A stretch of 6,582 nt of DNA from JBBQUP01 sp038212305 (GTDB lineage Bacteria; Bacteroidota; Bacteroidia; Bacteroidales; Marinilabiliaceae). Below are positions 5,674 through 6,582 of the stretch, in pieces. The translations under genes and the position numbers were made by a program. The notes under the pieces are model-generated. The model worked only from the letters and a program-made list of their open reading frames with translations, ran no database searches and was not told the origin of the DNA. The stretch spans positions 1-6,582 of the forward strand of contig JBBQUP010000135.1 in assembly GCA_038212305.1 (NCBI GenBank). The letters are read 5' to 3'. Every line of letters begins with the position of its first letter. Within the stretch, counting starts at the first letter, position 1.

Positions 5674-6357
5674 ATGAAACAATTAGCTAATTTACTTATC
5701 GTTATGGCATTTAGCTCCCTAACGATTTTTGCTCAAGAACAAACATCAAACGATGAAATCAAAACACTTTTCGGAAAAACAGGTCAACAAACCATTGGTG
5801 GATTTGGGGCTCTAAGTTTTAACTATGGAAAAGTAAATAACTTGGATGCTATTTTTATGGGTGCCAGAGGCGCAGTTGTTCTCAATCATAATTTAGCCAT
5901 CGGTCTTGGTGGAAAAGGATTTATTACAGCTCCGGTTTTAGACGCTAATTTAGGTGAAGACTACGAATATGCAGGTGGTTATGGAGGGTTTTATCTGGAG
6001 CCAATTGTATGGGGAAAGCAACCTATCCATCTTTCATTTCCAATATTAATTGGAGCTGGCGGATTGGGGTATGTAAAACACTGGGGAGACTATAATAATA
6101 CTAACAATCAAGATTTCCAGAAATACGATGAAGATAGTTATGCTTTTTTTGTGTTCGAACCCGGAGTTGAACTGGAGTTTAATATTGTACGCTTTATGCG
6201 GATTGCTTTAACAGCCAATTACCGTTTAACCTCAGATATTAAATTAAACTACAAAAATACCGATCTCAATCCCACCTATGCAGGCACGCCCATTGCTCCA
6301 AACGATCTTTTGAGAGGTTTTTCGGTTGGAGTAATCATGAAATTTGGAAAATTTTAA
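5674..6357 (+). CDS. Outer-membrane beta-barrel protein, unknown function
   Basis: This 227-residue protein has a signal peptide at 1-20 (MKQLAN, hydrophobic core, TIFA before QEQ). The mature part shows alternating strands with Gly/aromatic content: GGFGALSFNYGKV (42-53), GARGAVVL (63-70), LAIGLGGKGF (74-83), GGYGGFYLEPIVW (101-113), LSFPILIGAGGLGYV (120-134), FFVFEPGVELEF (158-169) and IALTANYRL (177-185). It ends GFSVGVIMKFGKF, with a C-terminal Phe like the signal read by the BAM assembly machinery. Eight or so strands are plausible. The 41-bp gap from the previous gene holds no TAnnTTTG element, so co-transcription with the sigma operon is likely. It may be the output of the sigma factor or part of its sensor; nothing in the sequence decides this. 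Confidence 0.8.
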   Translation: MKQLANLLIVMAFSSLTIFAQEQTSNDEIKTLFGKTGQQTIGGFGALSFNYGKVNNLDAIFMGARGAVVLNHNLAIGLGGKGFITAPVLDANLGEDYEYAGGYGGFYLEPIVWGKQPIHLSFPILIGAGGLGYVKHWGDYNNTNNQDFQKYDEDSYAFFVFEPGVELEFNIVRFMRIALTANYRLTSDIKLNYKNTDLNPTYAGTPIAPNDLLRGFSVGVIMKFGKF

Positions 6358-6393
6358 AATAACTAAACGCACAAGCAATACATTATCAAGTAG

Positions 6394-6420
6394 TTGAAAA
6401 TAAACTTTTTTTTTTTTCAA
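6394..6420 (+). terminator. Weak AT-rich terminator-like stem after the sigma operon
   Basis: TTGAAAA (6394-6400) can pair with TTTTCAA (6414-6420), and a run of 12 T lies at 6406-6417. The stem is AT-only apart from one G-C pair, so termination here is uncertain. It lies about 37 bp past the stop of the last barrel gene and before the tRNA promoter, where a terminator would be expected. Confidence 0.35.
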
Positions 6421-6438
6421 AAAACTAGGGTTTCTTCT

Positions 6439-6468
6439 TTTGCAAATTAAAAAAATGCCCTATTTTTG
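6439..6468 (+). promoter_or_regulatory. Bacteroidota-type promoter of tRNA-Ser
   Basis: TTTG (6439-6442) is followed after 18 nt by TATTTTTG (6461-6468), matching the -33/-7 promoter form of the phylum. Transcription would start near 6472-6475, about 22-25 nt before the mature tRNA. The -33 element sits in the palindrome TTTGCAAA. Confidence 0.75.
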
Positions 6469-6472
6469 CAGC

Positions 6473-6492
6473 CGTTATCAAACGCGATAACG
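6473..6492 (+). other. Leader hairpin in the tRNA-Ser precursor
   Basis: CGTTATC (6473-6479) and GATAACG (6486-6492) form a perfect 7-bp stem with a 6-nt loop. It starts at or near the predicted transcription start and ends four bases before the mature tRNA. It may protect the 5' end or affect RNase P processing; this is inference. Confidence 0.5.
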
Positions 6493-6496
6493 CTTA

Positions 6497-6581
6497 GGAG
6501 AGATGGCAGAGTGGTCGATTGCGGCGGTCTTGAAAACCGTTGTACCGCGAGGTACCGGGGGTTCGAATCCCTCTCTCTCCG
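6497..6581 (+). tRNA. tRNA-Ser(UGA)
   Basis: This class II tRNA decodes UCA and related codons. The acceptor stem is GGAGAGA (6497-6503) with TCTCTCC (6574-6580), discriminator G6581. The anticodon stem GCGGT/ACCGT (6524-6528/6536-6540) encloses loop CTTGAAA with anticodon TGA at 6531-6533. The long variable arm is a perfect GTACC-GCGA-GGTAC hairpin (6542-6555), the mark of serine tRNAs. The T arm is GGGGG-TTCGAAT-CCCTC (6557-6573). The window ends one base later (C6582), so it cannot be seen whether CCA is encoded. Confidence 0.97.
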
Positions 6582-6582
6582 C

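Overview
The window looks like chromosomal DNA of a Bacteroidota bacterium, most likely a marine or anaerobic Bacteroidales/Marinilabiliales-type lineage. It is AT-rich, genes lack clear Shine-Dalgarno sequences, and two promoters match the Bacteroidota form (TTTG, about 19 nt, TAnnTTTG). The gene families (ECF sigma plus one-TM anti-sigma, a DUF4097-like surface protein, small beta-barrels) are also typical of the phylum. The species is not determined.

Layout. Bases 1-439 carry no gene but are dense in hairpins: two matched CCC-TAC-GGG hairpins, a composite inverted-repeat block that looks like a dispersed Bacteroidota repeat, and a terminator stem. Bases 440-2311, on the minus strand, hold a nitrogen pair: an Amt ammonium transporter with a signal peptide, then a P-II protein. 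A heptad-repeat block lies between them. The amt promoter sits inside the longest possible reading frame and fixes the start at 2311. Upstream of it is a large dyad (2443-2484) that could be an operator.

From 2909 to 6357, plus strand, five closely spaced genes form a probable operon: ECF sigma factor, one-TM anti-sigma factor, secreted DUF4097-like beta-rich protein, and two small secreted or outer-membrane beta proteins. A 92-codon reading frame at 2634-2912 may be a sixth, leading gene, because its TGA overlaps the TTG start of the sigma gene. The likely logic is surface sensing: the anti-sigma holds the sigma at the inner membrane, and the exported products are both output and possible sensors. 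This is inference.

The window ends in a tRNA-Ser(UGA) with its own promoter and a 7-bp leader hairpin; it is cut just after the discriminator base. The strongest candidates for something undescribed are the hairpin-rich block at 1-330, the atypical P-II protein (no uridylylatable Tyr, shortened T-loop, enlarged B-loop), and the sigma/anti-sigma/DUF4097/barrel operon with its possible coupled leader gene.
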